From CAYPNF01 sp964411985 (GTDB taxonomy: Bacteria; Verrucomicrobiota; Verrucomicrobiia; Limisphaerales; J093): DNA of 31,935 nt. Shown here piece by piece: positions 8,040-15,488 of the stretch. Numbering within the stretch: the first letter of the stretch is position 1; the number at the start of each line of letters is the position of its first letter. The stretch is from the NCBI GenBank assembly GCA_964411985.1, contig CAYPNF010000080.1:1-31935 (forward strand), read 5' to 3'. The position numbers were made by a program, and so were the translations under genes. The notes beneath the pieces are model-generated. The model searched no databases, was not told the DNA's origin, and saw nothing but the letters and a program-made list of their open reading frames with translations.

Positions 8040-11000
8040 CTACTCCACGGGGACCAGGGTGAACTCGTTCAACTCGATCGTGGTCGAAGGAGAGTCGGCG
8101 GGAATGCGGACTGGAACCTCAAGTTCCGCGTAGGTCTTGGGGGGACCGTTTTCCCCATCCTTTTCCGCGCACCAGACGAACAGGACGTATTCGCCCGGAG
8201 GAACTTCGTCGGCGACAAAGGCTCCGTCGGCGGTCTCCGTAAGAGGGTACATGCGGGCCTTCAGCAGTGCCTCCATGAGGCCTGGTTGTTTCTGCCACTC
8301 ACGGGCCGCCTCGGGGTCTCTTCGCACTGGAGCAGGCGGGAATGGCACCTGGGCCCCCACCCACCCGCTCACTTGCCAGGCAGGGTCCCGCTTCAGATTG
8401 GGCGGCCATCGAAGACGCGCGCTAACTCGATGAGTTCGCCCACCCACAGTGACTCTGACCGTCCGGTCCGGCACGATCTCCACGTCCGCAAGAGGAGCAA
8501 AGAACAAGGGCATTTGGGTGCTGAGATCCTCTGCCGCTTTCGCTAGTCTATGCCGGCCCACGGGTAATTGAGGAAACACGAAATGGCCTTCCGTATCGGT
8601 TCTGGCGCGATAGGAATCCATGCCCTGCTCAAAACGCTTCAAGTCACCCTCGATACTCTGGATCACCAAATCACGCCCCACAACCGGCTGTCCTTCGACC
8701 AGGTAGGTGCCTTCCAACCGTCCCCAGGGTTGAAGTTGGATCGTCGGGTCCGCCGCCAGACTCTGCGCCGGTCTGCTGGCGTAACCCCGCGAGCTAGCGA
8801 CAACGACATTGGTGATGTCCTCGTCGAGGGGAAGCCGGAAACATCCCTGTGTATCCGTCGATACTAACCCAGGGCCTGCCCTCTGCCCATTCAGGCTCAC
8901 GCCGCCAGGCACCAACTGGATCCGCGAAGCCGCGGTAACCAAGCCGACCTCCGCCCCGACGGCGGGTTTGCCATCGGGAGCAAGCACCGTGATTGTCTTC
9001 AGCTCGGCTGGTCTCAAGGTCACATTCAGGTGGACCTCCCCTTCGTCTGCCGCTACACGCCGAGTGATCTGCGGCGCATATCCCTCAGCCTGGAACTTGA
9101 ACACAAAAAGGGCACCAGGTTCTCCAGAAAGAGCCTGTTCTTCAAAGACGTGATGGAAAGCGCCACCCTCAAAATCCAGCACAAAACGACTCAGGCTATT
9201 CCAAAAGATCCTCGAGCGGATGCCTTCGGAGGTCTGCATCGGCGTGCCGGTGAGAATCCGGAACTTGGGCAAGGGTTGGCCGCTTACAGCATCCTGCACT
9301 GTTCCCGTAATGGTCAAAGCCGGGGGAAGTGTCACTAGGCACTCTCGCCCGTCAGGGCGCACTTTCACCCCAAAGATCCGCATATACCCCTCCGCACCGA
9401 TGTTGAAGCGCAGTTCCTGGTCGGGAGCACTCTTCCAGGATAGCCTGCCCTCGGCATCTGTTCTTCCCTGGAAATAGATATCCACAGGCACTGGGCCGCC
9501 CGTAGCCCTCTGATCCGAGCTATGATTATCGAGGACCACATACGCATTGGTCAGCCCTTGCCCTGCCCTATTCACCACCTTGAGCAGGAGGGTTTGTTGC
9601 GTCGCAAGTACCACCTCGCATGGTGGTGAATCCTCGGAGACATCCACCAGAATTGAGGCTGGAGCAAAGCCTGCAGCCTCAGCGCTTACAATGTTCTTTC
9701 CCAAGCTCCGTCCGACGACCGAAAAACTGCCGTCAGACTCGCTCGTTGCCAGTCGCTCGTCACCGTTCCCCCCGTAAGCGACCCGCACCTGGGCTCCTTC
9801 CACCGGTTGGCCATGAGGACCCACCACTCGGCCACGCACAGCCACCGCACGGCCCATCCGGAAGACGTAATTACCTTCCAGCAATTGCTCTTTCGCCTCC
9901 GGTTCCCTCCCCACCGTAACCGAGTTGCCCATGGGATGCTCGGGATGGGTTGCGTGCCCGAAGATCGTATCAATGGCTTCCTTGCCGACCCGACGGAGGT
10001 TCCACCGTCCCTCGGAATCGGTCTGGGTAGTTACAAAGAAGCCGGAATCGAAATTGTCGGACTGGGGCCGTGCCTCTGAATTAGGGTCTGTTTGGTTGTT
10101 GAACCCAACCTCAGCACCCGCAACAGGGTGCCCGTCTGCATCGATGACTCGACCACCAATCGGAACCGCAGGCGCCAAACGCAGGGTATACTCGGCTGGA
10201 ATGCCTTCGCCCCTTCCCATATCCCAGGCTAGGCGAGTCTCGGCATAACCGTCTGCCTCGCTGACGATTGTGATCGAAGTCAGCTTGGCACGGGTTAGAG
10301 GGACAAGGCACACACCCAACCGGGATGACTCAAGGTTGGTGTTCAAAGAGAACCGTTTCCCTTCATAGCCCCAGCAACGCAGCCGCACATTCGCCATCGG
10401 TTTACCGGATTCTTTGGCCACAATGTGTATCACCAGTTGGTTCGTGCCGAAGTCCATCGATGCGGCAGTTAGATTGGTTCCCTGCCATGAAACGATCGGC
10501 TGCGGTATCGCCTCCTTCGATGCCGATACTGCTCTCTGTCCGGGAATACCTGGAGTCGTCGCCGTAAAGGGGCGATAGGCAAGGAAGGCAATGATCGTGA
10601 CCAGGATCCCGACCGTCCCGAAGAGGGCAAGCGAGGGCTTGAGGGTGGCAAAGGGCGTGAGGAGGGTTGAGAGCCATCCACCGGTGGCCGCCGCAAAGGC
10701 CACATGGCTGATTTTCGCCGCCAACCCGGCCGGAGCAGCACCCACCGCGCGCAAAGCCAAAACGGCGCTCAGGGCAGCTGCGGTTGAAGTCACGCCCCGC
10801 CGGGCCAACCCAGCCCGGAGCTTCTCGAGGGCACGGTTCACCCGCATCCGAGCGGCATTTTCGTTGACCCCCAAGCGGGTACCGACCTCCGAGAGGGGGC
10901 AGCCTTCGAAGAAGCGCATCAGGACCACGTCCCGGTCCGCCCCGCTTAGTTCGTGCATGACATCGTCTAGAACTACGCGCAGGTCCTCCCAAGCGGGATC

Positions 11001-11333
11001 CGAAGTTGAGGATTCGTGCAACTGGTTCATGACGTAGGCCTCCTGTTCCCGGACAGTGCGCCGAAGCTCTGAACGCCGCAGCTTAGCCGCCCGGTAGCGA
11101 GTACTGGTGTAGAGCCAACCGGAAAGAGAGCTATGGTGAATCAGAAGTGGGGCTTTGCGCGCAAGGTCCGTAAACACCGCCTGGGTAACCTCCTGCGCCA
11201 ACGATTCATCCCCGTAGACCTGCCGGAGGGCAGCAGAATAGACCAGGTTGATGTGCCCTTGGACCAATTCGGCGAAGGCTGCCTCAGAACCATCCGCCCA
11301 GTAGCGGCGCAGTAACTCAGTACTCTCGGTCAT
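8040..11333 (-). CDS. Membrane-tethered ECF-type sigma factor with long extracytoplasmic domain
   Basis: Residues about 5-180 are a sigma-70 family ECF factor. Region 2 includes 'LVYSAALRQVYGDESLAQEVTQAVF' and 'LSGWLYTSTRYRAAKLRR'; region 4 reads 'LSGADRDVVLMRFFEGCPLSEVGTRLGVNENAARMRVNRALEKLR' (split here only by its natural linker). A low-complexity Ala-rich linker leads to one membrane helix (about 236-253), then about 840 residues of beta-rich domains with CarboxypepD_reg-like repeats ('GGRVIDADGHPVAGAEV', 'RGRVVGPHGQPVEGAQV'). This gives a cytoplasmic sigma domain on a membrane anchor with an outside sensor. The usual family start (MTESTELL) is the ATG at 11333 with GGTGA upstream; ATG 11336 and GTG 11345 are in frame. 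No separate anti-sigma factor gene is adjacent. Confidence 0.88.
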   Translation of the reverse strand: MTESTELLRRYWADGSEAAFAELVQGHINLVYSAALRQVYGDESLAQEVTQAVFTDLARKAPLLIHHSSLSGWLYTSTRYRAAKLRRSELRRTVREQEAYVMNQLHESSTSDPAWEDLRVVLDDVMHELSGADRDVVLMRFFEGCPLSEVGTRLGVNENAARMRVNRALEKLRAGLARRGVTSTAAALSAVLALRAVGAAPAGLAAKISHVAFAAATGGWLSTLLTPFATLKPSLALFGTVGILVTIIAFLAYRPFTATTPGIPGQRAVSASKEAIPQPIVSWQGTNLTAASMDFGTNQLVIHIVAKESGKPMANVRLRCWGYEGKRFSLNTNLESSRLGVCLVPLTRAKLTSITIVSEADGYAETRLAWDMGRGEGIPAEYTLRLAPAVPIGGRVIDADGHPVAGAEVGFNNQTDPNSEARPQSDNFDSGFFVTTQTDSEGRWNLRRVGKEAIDTIFGHATHPEHPMGNSVTVGREPEAKEQLLEGNYVFRMGRAVAVRGRVVGPHGQPVEGAQVRVAYGGNGDERLATSESDGSFSVVGRSLGKNIVSAEAAGFAPASILVDVSEDSPPCEVVLATQQTLLLKVVNRAGQGLTNAYVVLDNHSSDQRATGGPVPVDIYFQGRTDAEGRLSWKSAPDQELRFNIGAEGYMRIFGVKVRPDGRECLVTLPPALTITGTVQDAVSGQPLPKFRILTGTPMQTSEGIRSRIFWNSLSRFVLDFEGGAFHHVFEEQALSGEPGALFVFKFQAEGYAPQITRRVAADEGEVHLNVTLRPAELKTITVLAPDGKPAVGAEVGLVTAASRIQLVPGGVSLNGQRAGPGLVSTDTQGCFRLPLDEDITNVVVASSRGYASRPAQSLAADPTIQLQPWGRLEGTYLVEGQPVVGRDLVIQSIEGDLKRFEQGMDSYRARTDTEGHFVFPQLPVGRHRLAKAAEDLSTQMPLFFAPLADVEIVPDRTVRVTVGGRTHRVSARLRWPPNLKRDPAWQVSGWVGAQVPFPPAPVRRDPEAAREWQKQPGLMEALLKARMYPLTETADGAFVADEVPPGEYVLFVWCAEKDGENGPPKTYAELEVPVRIPADSPSTTIELNEFTLVPVE

Positions 11334-11612
11334 CATTTCACCCACGTAACACCCGCCAGATTATGATACCGCACATGAAATCCTCTCAATCTCAAATCGT
11401 ACCAAGCGTGCTCTGCCTTCCCACCCTCATCCGCCTGGCAGACCGCCTCCAGCTGCGGAGCCTCAATCACAAAGCGCCGGCGCGCCAGAGGGAGCGCTGG
11501 GGACGTGGCGGGAACCATCTGAACGACATACCGGCTTATAACCCCACTTCAGAAGAGCACCAGGATTCTCATTCCTCTCGCCACTGGGCATGGGTCGCCC
11601 TAGGATACCGCC

Positions 11613-12710
11613 ATGATGCCTCCTTGCCCTGCTGAGTCTCCAAACTTGCTAAGGCGCCTCCTTGTCACGGCTGGCTGTTTTGCCGCGGTCTCTGGGGTGA
11701 TCACCGAGGCAGCGACCCTACGCTTCGACACTCGAGTAGGAAAAACCTATAGCCTCGAAACCAGCACCGACCTCCAGCATTGGACGGCACTCGACAAGCC
11801 TTTCGTCGGTGATGGAAACCAAGCGAGCTTGCCTATCCCGATGGCGAGCACGAGCGGGTTCTTTCGCTTGGTCCTGCCCTCGCCGTATGACTTTGACCAA
11901 ATCTCGATCCATACTGCTGCAGAACTGGGGGACCTCAGGGCAACGTTTGGAGTGGACAACTGGCGAACAACGACAAAAGAGGTCCTGAAACGAACCTGTG
12001 CTGACGCGGCGTGGCTCGTCGAGAACGATACTGATCCGAACTTCTTCTACTTCTGGTTCGGGGGTGAGATGTCCGATTTCACGCAGATGCTCTTTCGCCT
12101 CAGCTCGGCGGTTCACGAAACGGTTCATCACATGGGCTTTAACCGGATCACGTTTCAAAACGGCCAGTTTGTCTATAGCCTCGCCCTGGGAGCTGATCGT
12201 TTCTATTCCGTGCCTGCCATGGGTCTGTTCCCGCGTTCCGAGATCCTGCCCTCTCTGCCGCAAGAACTCCAAACCAGTGGATACGCCAGCACCTACTTGA
12301 CCGGACAAAGCGGCAGCCAGGACATCGTAAACCTCCTCGATGAACTCAATGCCTATACCTTCAGCGCCATCGTGGACCGCACCGTGGTGAATCAGATGAC
12401 AGGTTTGGCCAGCGTTTCCTCCCGAGACGGTGTACTCACTTTCATGCTGTACACGGAAGCTTATCTGCAAGTCTGCCGTGAAAACCATCCCGGCGACTAT
12501 GCGAAGCTCCTTGACTCCACGATACCCGATTTGATCATCACCCTTTGGGACCGAGCCGAAAGGGCCCTGAAGTTGTCGCAAGGCGATCCGAGGTTGGGGC
12601 AGCAAGACACCATTATCCGACCGCACGTCTATGCCCCCGAAAGAATGCAGGAAATCGAGCGCTTGCGAATCCGGGTACTTCCGCGAATCCTCCTGGGAAG
12701 CGGTAGTTGA
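11613..12710 (+). CDS. Secreted protein with zincin-like HExxH motif
   Basis: The protein has 365 aa and an N-terminal signal-type segment (RRLLVTAGCFAAVSGVITEAA, about residues 14-34). A beta module, 'YSLETSTDLQHWTAL' to 'SGFFRLVLP', occupies about 40-90. The remainder is a helical domain with 'AVHETVHHMGF' near residues 168-178, an HExxH zinc-protease motif. It is followed about 75 residues later by 'LLDELNAYTFSAIVD', which could supply a glutamate ligand as in gluzincin-like enzymes. There is no 'xxGxxH' third histidine, so it is not a metzincin. ATG at 11613 has AGGA nearby. It stands alone, divergent from the tethered sigma gene. The protease role is inferred from the motif only. Confidence 0.7.
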   Translation: MMPPCPAESPNLLRRLLVTAGCFAAVSGVITEAATLRFDTRVGKTYSLETSTDLQHWTALDKPFVGDGNQASLPIPMASTSGFFRLVLPSPYDFDQISIHTAAELGDLRATFGVDNWRTTTKEVLKRTCADAAWLVENDTDPNFFYFWFGGEMSDFTQMLFRLSSAVHETVHHMGFNRITFQNGQFVYSLALGADRFYSVPAMGLFPRSEILPSLPQELQTSGYASTYLTGQSGSQDIVNLLDELNAYTFSAIVDRTVVNQMTGLASVSSRDGVLTFMLYTEAYLQVCRENHPGDYAKLLDSTIPDLIITLWDRAERALKLSQGDPRLGQQDTIIRPHVYAPERMQEIERLRIRVLPRILLGSGS

Positions 12711-12842
12711 AGGGAAGTTCGTCACCTTTGCGTGGCTGAACCCGGGCACACCTGGGTATCCCCTCGGGCCCTACGACCATGGAGCGGATCATCCGGGATG
12801 AAGTAGCAGGGAGTGGTCAGGAGCCCTCTTCCACTGCGATCT

Positions 12843-13307
12843 CTACGTCACGGAACCTTCGTCGCGGATCCGGTTGAGCCAGGTTTCAAAGTCGTCATGG
12901 GACATCGCCAGCAGGCTTTCAGTGAGATCGTTGTCATTCGCGATGGCCAGCAAGTTGTTCAACGCCAAGTAGCTCACCAGGGCTTGCCTGAACGCGTGGT
13001 GGCAAGGAAAAAGCACACTGCTCACCTTCGGGTTGTACTCGTAGGGGAGCTTCTGCATCCGCTGAGGCTTGGGCAGGTCATCGGGCAGATCCTGCTTTGC
13101 TGCCAGATAGAGCGTATGAAGGGCCGTAAGGCAGGAGTGCAGCTTCTCGCCAACATACTCCAATGGAGGCCCCTCACGCGTTTCGATCTTCGTGTAGGCA
13201 CCGTCGTTTGGTCCAGTTAGTCCCTCAGGCAAGTCCATATTCGGTTCTTTCGGGAGGAGAGTAGTCCAACAACATTCATAGTCCAGAAGGATCCCGTCAC
13301 CCGACAC
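12843..13307 (-). CDS. Hypothetical protein (154 aa)
   Basis: The frame opens with GTG at 13307, one base after the stop of the phosphatase remnant on the same strand; an ATG at 13238 (MDLPEGLTG) is an equally possible start. The product is mostly helical and soluble, with 'CHHAFRQALVSYLALNNLLAIANDNDLTESLL' in its second half and a C-terminal acidic helix (SHDDFETWLNRIRDE). There is no signal peptide or membrane segment. I do not recognise the family. Tight spacing to the phosphatase fragment suggests they were once an operon. Confidence 0.5.
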   Translation of the reverse strand: MSGDGILLDYECCWTTLLPKEPNMDLPEGLTGPNDGAYTKIETREGPPLEYVGEKLHSCLTALHTLYLAAKQDLPDDLPKPQRMQKLPYEYNPKVSSVLFPCHHAFRQALVSYLALNNLLAIANDNDLTESLLAMSHDDFETWLNRIRDEGSVT

Positions 13308-13308
13308 C

Positions 13309-13815
13309 TCATCTGCGCGGCCCTGAATAGAGCCGCGCTGGTTTTACAACCACCCGCGTACCCTCCAAAATGGCGTAATGGCGCAGATGGGTATCCAGGC
13401 AGAGGTTGAATGGCGCTTCACTTTCCATCGCGGTATCCTCCCACCCCGCCTCGTCTTTCCATCGCGGAGCCTCCCAGGGTGTGTGCCCGAAGATCTGGTT
13501 CAGGCCTGGGATTGGTTCGAACTCGCGCGTGTCGCACCACAAGGGGCCTCCATAGCGGACATGGCCTCCTCTGGCTGCCCCAGGCGCATAGAGCCAGTTG
13601 TTTTCGGTCGCATAATAGGGGCTTCGTGTCCTGGTTGGTTTTGGCTCCTGATCTTCCTTAAGCGCCAATTGCCACCCACCTCGGCACTCGACGAGGGGCC
13701 GTGTCAGGCCAGCGTGCGTAAAAAGGGTGTTACTCTCCTGGTCGTAGTTCCATTTTTGGAACGAATTCATCAAGAATGGAACAAGAAGGCCCTCCAACGG
13801 GAAAGGTAGTGACAA
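13309..13815 (-). pseudogene. 5'-truncated calcineurin-like (PPP-type) phosphatase
   Basis: The C-terminal half of a metallophosphoesterase is clear: 'NTLFTHAGLTRPLV' corresponds to the conserved His after the metal core, 'QIFGHTPWEAPRWKDE' to the GHTP motif, and 'NLCLDTHLRHYAILEGTRV' to the usual terminal strand. The N-terminal metal-binding blocks (GDxHG, GDxxDRG, GNHE) are absent, and no frame upstream on this strand restores them: the sequence beyond 13815 is a divergent plus-strand gene 32 bases away. It is therefore a 5'-deleted gene, probably cut by the rearrangement that left the IS66 remnant. The remaining 168 codons could be translated but would be catalytically dead. Confidence 0.65.
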
Positions 13816-13847
13816 GTTTTCGGCGCGAGCTACAGGTGAAAGCTTGA

Positions 13848-14462
13848 ATGAAGAAAAGTAAGACGCATTCTGGCCGGGCGATGGTGATCACGAGGCTTAT
13901 CAAGTCAGAACTGGAGAAGCACTCGGGTCGATCCCTGACCTACCAGGAGATGGGAGTCATCTGCCAGGAATCGGCCAGCACCATCTTTGACCGGCTCCAG
14001 CGCCCGGAGCAGCCGCAAGTCGACGGCTTCCTGTGCCTGTTGGAGGGCCTGGCGGAACCGGTCCGCAACCAGATGCTCCGAGATCATCTGCGATCCTTAC
14101 CCTGCTTTGCCGATCCGCGCCTGAGCCATGACCGAGCTCAAATCGCCCATCTCCGAGCCGTTCTGGAGAAACCCCGGGGAACCACCCTGATCCTGGGGGC
14201 CAATGATGAAGCGCGCACGATCGTCGTCACGGCACTCGCCAGCGAAAGCAAGGGCGCCATGCAGGGACTCGATCTCCACCCTCCGGAGTGGTTCGTGGAG
14301 GCCAGAGGGATAAGGTACCCGGAGCAGGGGTTGCTGCCAGTTTCGCCACGAGGTGCTCTCGATCCCGTGCAGGAGCAGCAGCAGTTCTTCGGGGCGCAGG
14401 CTCACGCTCTTGCCCTCCGCGAGGGGCGCGGCAAACGTTCCCCTTTCCAACCTCTTGCATAG
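13848..14462 (+). pseudogene. Truncated HTH-type gene fused by rearrangement to antisense IS66 sequence
   Basis: Residues 1 to about 160 look like a genuine protein: a basic start, 'ITRLIKSELEKHSGRSLTYQEMGVICQESASTIFDRL' (an XRE-like helix-turn-helix near 15-50), a Leu-rich helical part, 'RAVLEKPRGTTLILGANDEARTIVVTALA' (about 103-131), and 'GLDLHPPEWFVEARGIRY'. From about 14327 onward the frame runs antisense through tnpB and turns into low-quality sequence until a stop at 14462. The natural 3' end has been lost. From memory, proteins with this layout are common in Verrucomicrobiota, function unknown. Only the first part should be treated as biologically meaningful. Confidence 0.55.
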
Positions 14463-14660
14463 CAGCCAAAGCCCAGAGCCATCATGCGTCAGGATCTTGA
14501 GCCGGTTGCGCCGTTTATTCAGGAAAACAAACCAATGGCCGTTGGTGGGCTCCTGGTGCAGCGCCGATTGCACCCACGCATAGAGGCCGTTGAAACCCAA
14601 GCGCATGTCCAGCGCTTCCACGGCCACGAAGATCCGGGTTGCTGGAGAGAGGCTCAGCAT
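14097..14660 (-). CDS. tnpB: IS66 accessory protein TnpB, 3' end run on into flanking DNA
   Basis: ATG at 14660 overlaps the tnpA stop (ATGCTGA), the usual IS66 coupling. Residues 1-105 match TnpB: 'RIFVAVEALDMRLGFNGLYAWV', 'HWFVFLNKRRNRLKILTHDGSGLWLLCKRLERGTF' (quoted to show the family core), and 'LRPEELLLLLHGIE'. Known TnpB proteins end near 115 aa. Here the frame continues to 188 aa because the normal end is lost and translation runs antisense through the HTH gene. TnpB is needed for IS66 transposition but is not the transposase. Confidence 0.8.
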   Translation of the reverse strand: MLSLSPATRIFVAVEALDMRLGFNGLYAWVQSALHQEPTNGHWFVFLNKRRNRLKILTHDGSGLWLLCKRLERGTFAAPLAEGKSVSLRPEELLLLLHGIESTSWRNWQQPLLRVPYPSGLHEPLRRVEIESLHGALAFAGECRDDDRARFIIGPQDQGGSPGFLQNGSEMGDLSSVMAQARIGKAG

Positions 14661-15010
14661 AGCGCTTTCAAGGCTTGGACCACCGCACCCATCCAGTTGG
14701 GTGACGCCGCAGCGCTGAAACGCACGGACCCTCCCCGGGGCAGGGTCACCTCCACCGCCCACGCAGAAGCCCCCGAAAGCAGCGTGGCAACCTGAACCTC
14801 CTGAAATCCGGGCAGACTCTCCACACGAGGGGGTAACTTGGCTCGTCGACGCCCTCCTTGCCCATAGATCCAATAGTGAAGCCGGCCAGGCGTTATCCCC
14901 GCCTGCCGCGCAAAACGCACACGCGTCAGGCCGCTGGCACGGTATCGCGCCACGAACTGGGCAATCTCTTCAGAACCATACTTGCGATCTCCATTGAGGT
15001 GGTCTTTCAT
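14654..15010 (-). CDS. tnpA: IS66 accessory protein TnpA
   Basis: The protein has 118 aa. It begins with a charged helix and a helix-turn-helix of the IS66 TnpA/IS3-OrfA type: 'YGSEEIAQFVARYRASGLTR' then 'FARQAGITPGRLHYWIYG'. A beta-rich tail (VEVTLPRGGSVRFSAAASPNWMGAVVQALKAL) resembles the TnpA C-terminus that ends just before tnpB. It appears intact. The gene lies 56 bases inside the inferred IS end. Confidence 0.8.
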   Translation of the reverse strand: MKDHLNGDRKYGSEEIAQFVARYRASGLTRVRFARQAGITPGRLHYWIYGQGGRRRAKLPPRVESLPGFQEVQVATLLSGASAWAVEVTLPRGGSVRFSAAASPNWMGAVVQALKALC

Positions 15011-15047
15011 CCCCCAAGCTTACCAGCCTTCTCCACCCTGCATAGGA

Positions 15048-15066
15048 GGTGCTCCCCTTAGCTTAC
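15048..15066 (-). repeat. Candidate IS66 terminal inverted repeat
   Basis: Read from 15066 inward the sequence is GTAAGCTAAGGGGAGCACC. IS66-family ends commonly begin GTAAGC or GTAA. Base 15067 is the first base of a broken secreted-protein gene, which independently supports this as the boundary. The partner repeat at the other end is missing. Confidence 0.45.
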
Positions 15067-15236
15067 GTTCCACCGACTTGGTCCAGTGGAATTCGATGGG
15101 AGAGGTTTATCCAACCGACATCGACCGGGCGGAGGTATTCGATGTGTCGCCTGAGCCCGGTGTGGTCCGCGCTTACCGCGTTCGGCTCGTACTCGATGTG
15201 GGGCGGGACTCTCTCGAACGAACGTCCGCAAGGTGA
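15067..15236 (+). pseudogene. 3' stump of a secreted-protein gene (STDLxxW module)
   Basis: The plus frame from 15067 to the stop at 15236 reads STDLVQWNSMGEVYPT, then a short acidic loop, 'AEVFDVSPEPGVVRAYRVRLVLD' and a charged end. This is the C-terminal beta module seen complete at the end of the FG-GAP protein at 15471-17507 (STDLAKW ... RFYRVAVP). The rest of the gene is absent and the IS66 end lies immediately upstream. It is therefore the remnant of a gene cut by the insertion. Confidence 0.55.
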
Positions 15237-15400
15237 CGTTTTCCACCTGACCATCCTATTGTACGCCAGCGTCTTGGATTACGGTGCATCCCGGCTGCTT
15301 TTGGAACCTCCCAGCCCTGAGAACTTTCCCTGAACCAGGTTCAGGAGTTCAAAGCGCGGAATCTCCTTTGGGCGAATTCGGCCCCTCTCCTCCTGCTCCC

Positions 15401-15422
15401 TTCTTGAGAAGATTCTCAAGAA
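15401..15422. promoter_or_regulatory. 22-bp perfect palindrome upstream of the FG-GAP gene
   Basis: TTCTTGAGAA and TTCTCAAGAA form perfect 10-bp arms separated by GA. The site ends 15 bp before the 51-bp promoter-like element at 15438, a typical place for a dimeric regulator. It could also form a hairpin, but the two-base spacer makes that unlikely in RNA. The binding protein is unknown. Confidence 0.5.
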
Positions 15423-15437
15423 ATCCACCTCCCCCCG

Positions 15438-15488
15438 GTAACAACCGCGAACGAATTCCGTATATCAGTTATGAAAGCACCCATTATG
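15438..15488 (+). promoter_or_regulatory. 51-bp repeated element, copy A (ECF-type promoter candidate)
   Basis: This is the first of three equal-length copies (others at 23275 and 24513). It begins GTAACAACC, has CCGTATAT 15 bp after GTAACA, and ends with GAAAGCACCCATTATG. It matches copy C at about 43 of 51 positions. GTAAC plus CGTA at this spacing resembles ECF sigma promoters. The start codon of the FG-GAP gene (15471) lies inside the element, so either the mRNA is almost leaderless or the true start is further downstream. Confidence 0.6.

Larger units (their letters stand above)
14327..15066 (-). mobile_element. IS66-family remnant (tnpA-tnpB, tnpC deleted)
   Basis: IS66 elements carry tnpA, tnpB and the DDE transposase tnpC in that order. 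Here tnpA and tnpB are present on the minus strand in the classic overlapping arrangement, but directly after tnpB the sequence switches to an unrelated plus-strand gene, with no tnpC. The tnpA-side end can be placed at 15066, where a sequence beginning GTAAGC (typical for IS66 ends) abuts a truncated gene. The other end and any 8-bp target duplication are not visible. The element cannot move by itself. Confidence 0.7.

Noticed and set aside
11363..11635. Frames in the 267-bp space between the divergent sigma and HExxH genes
   Set aside because: Both strands give unstructured products; the space is better read as two divergent promoters.
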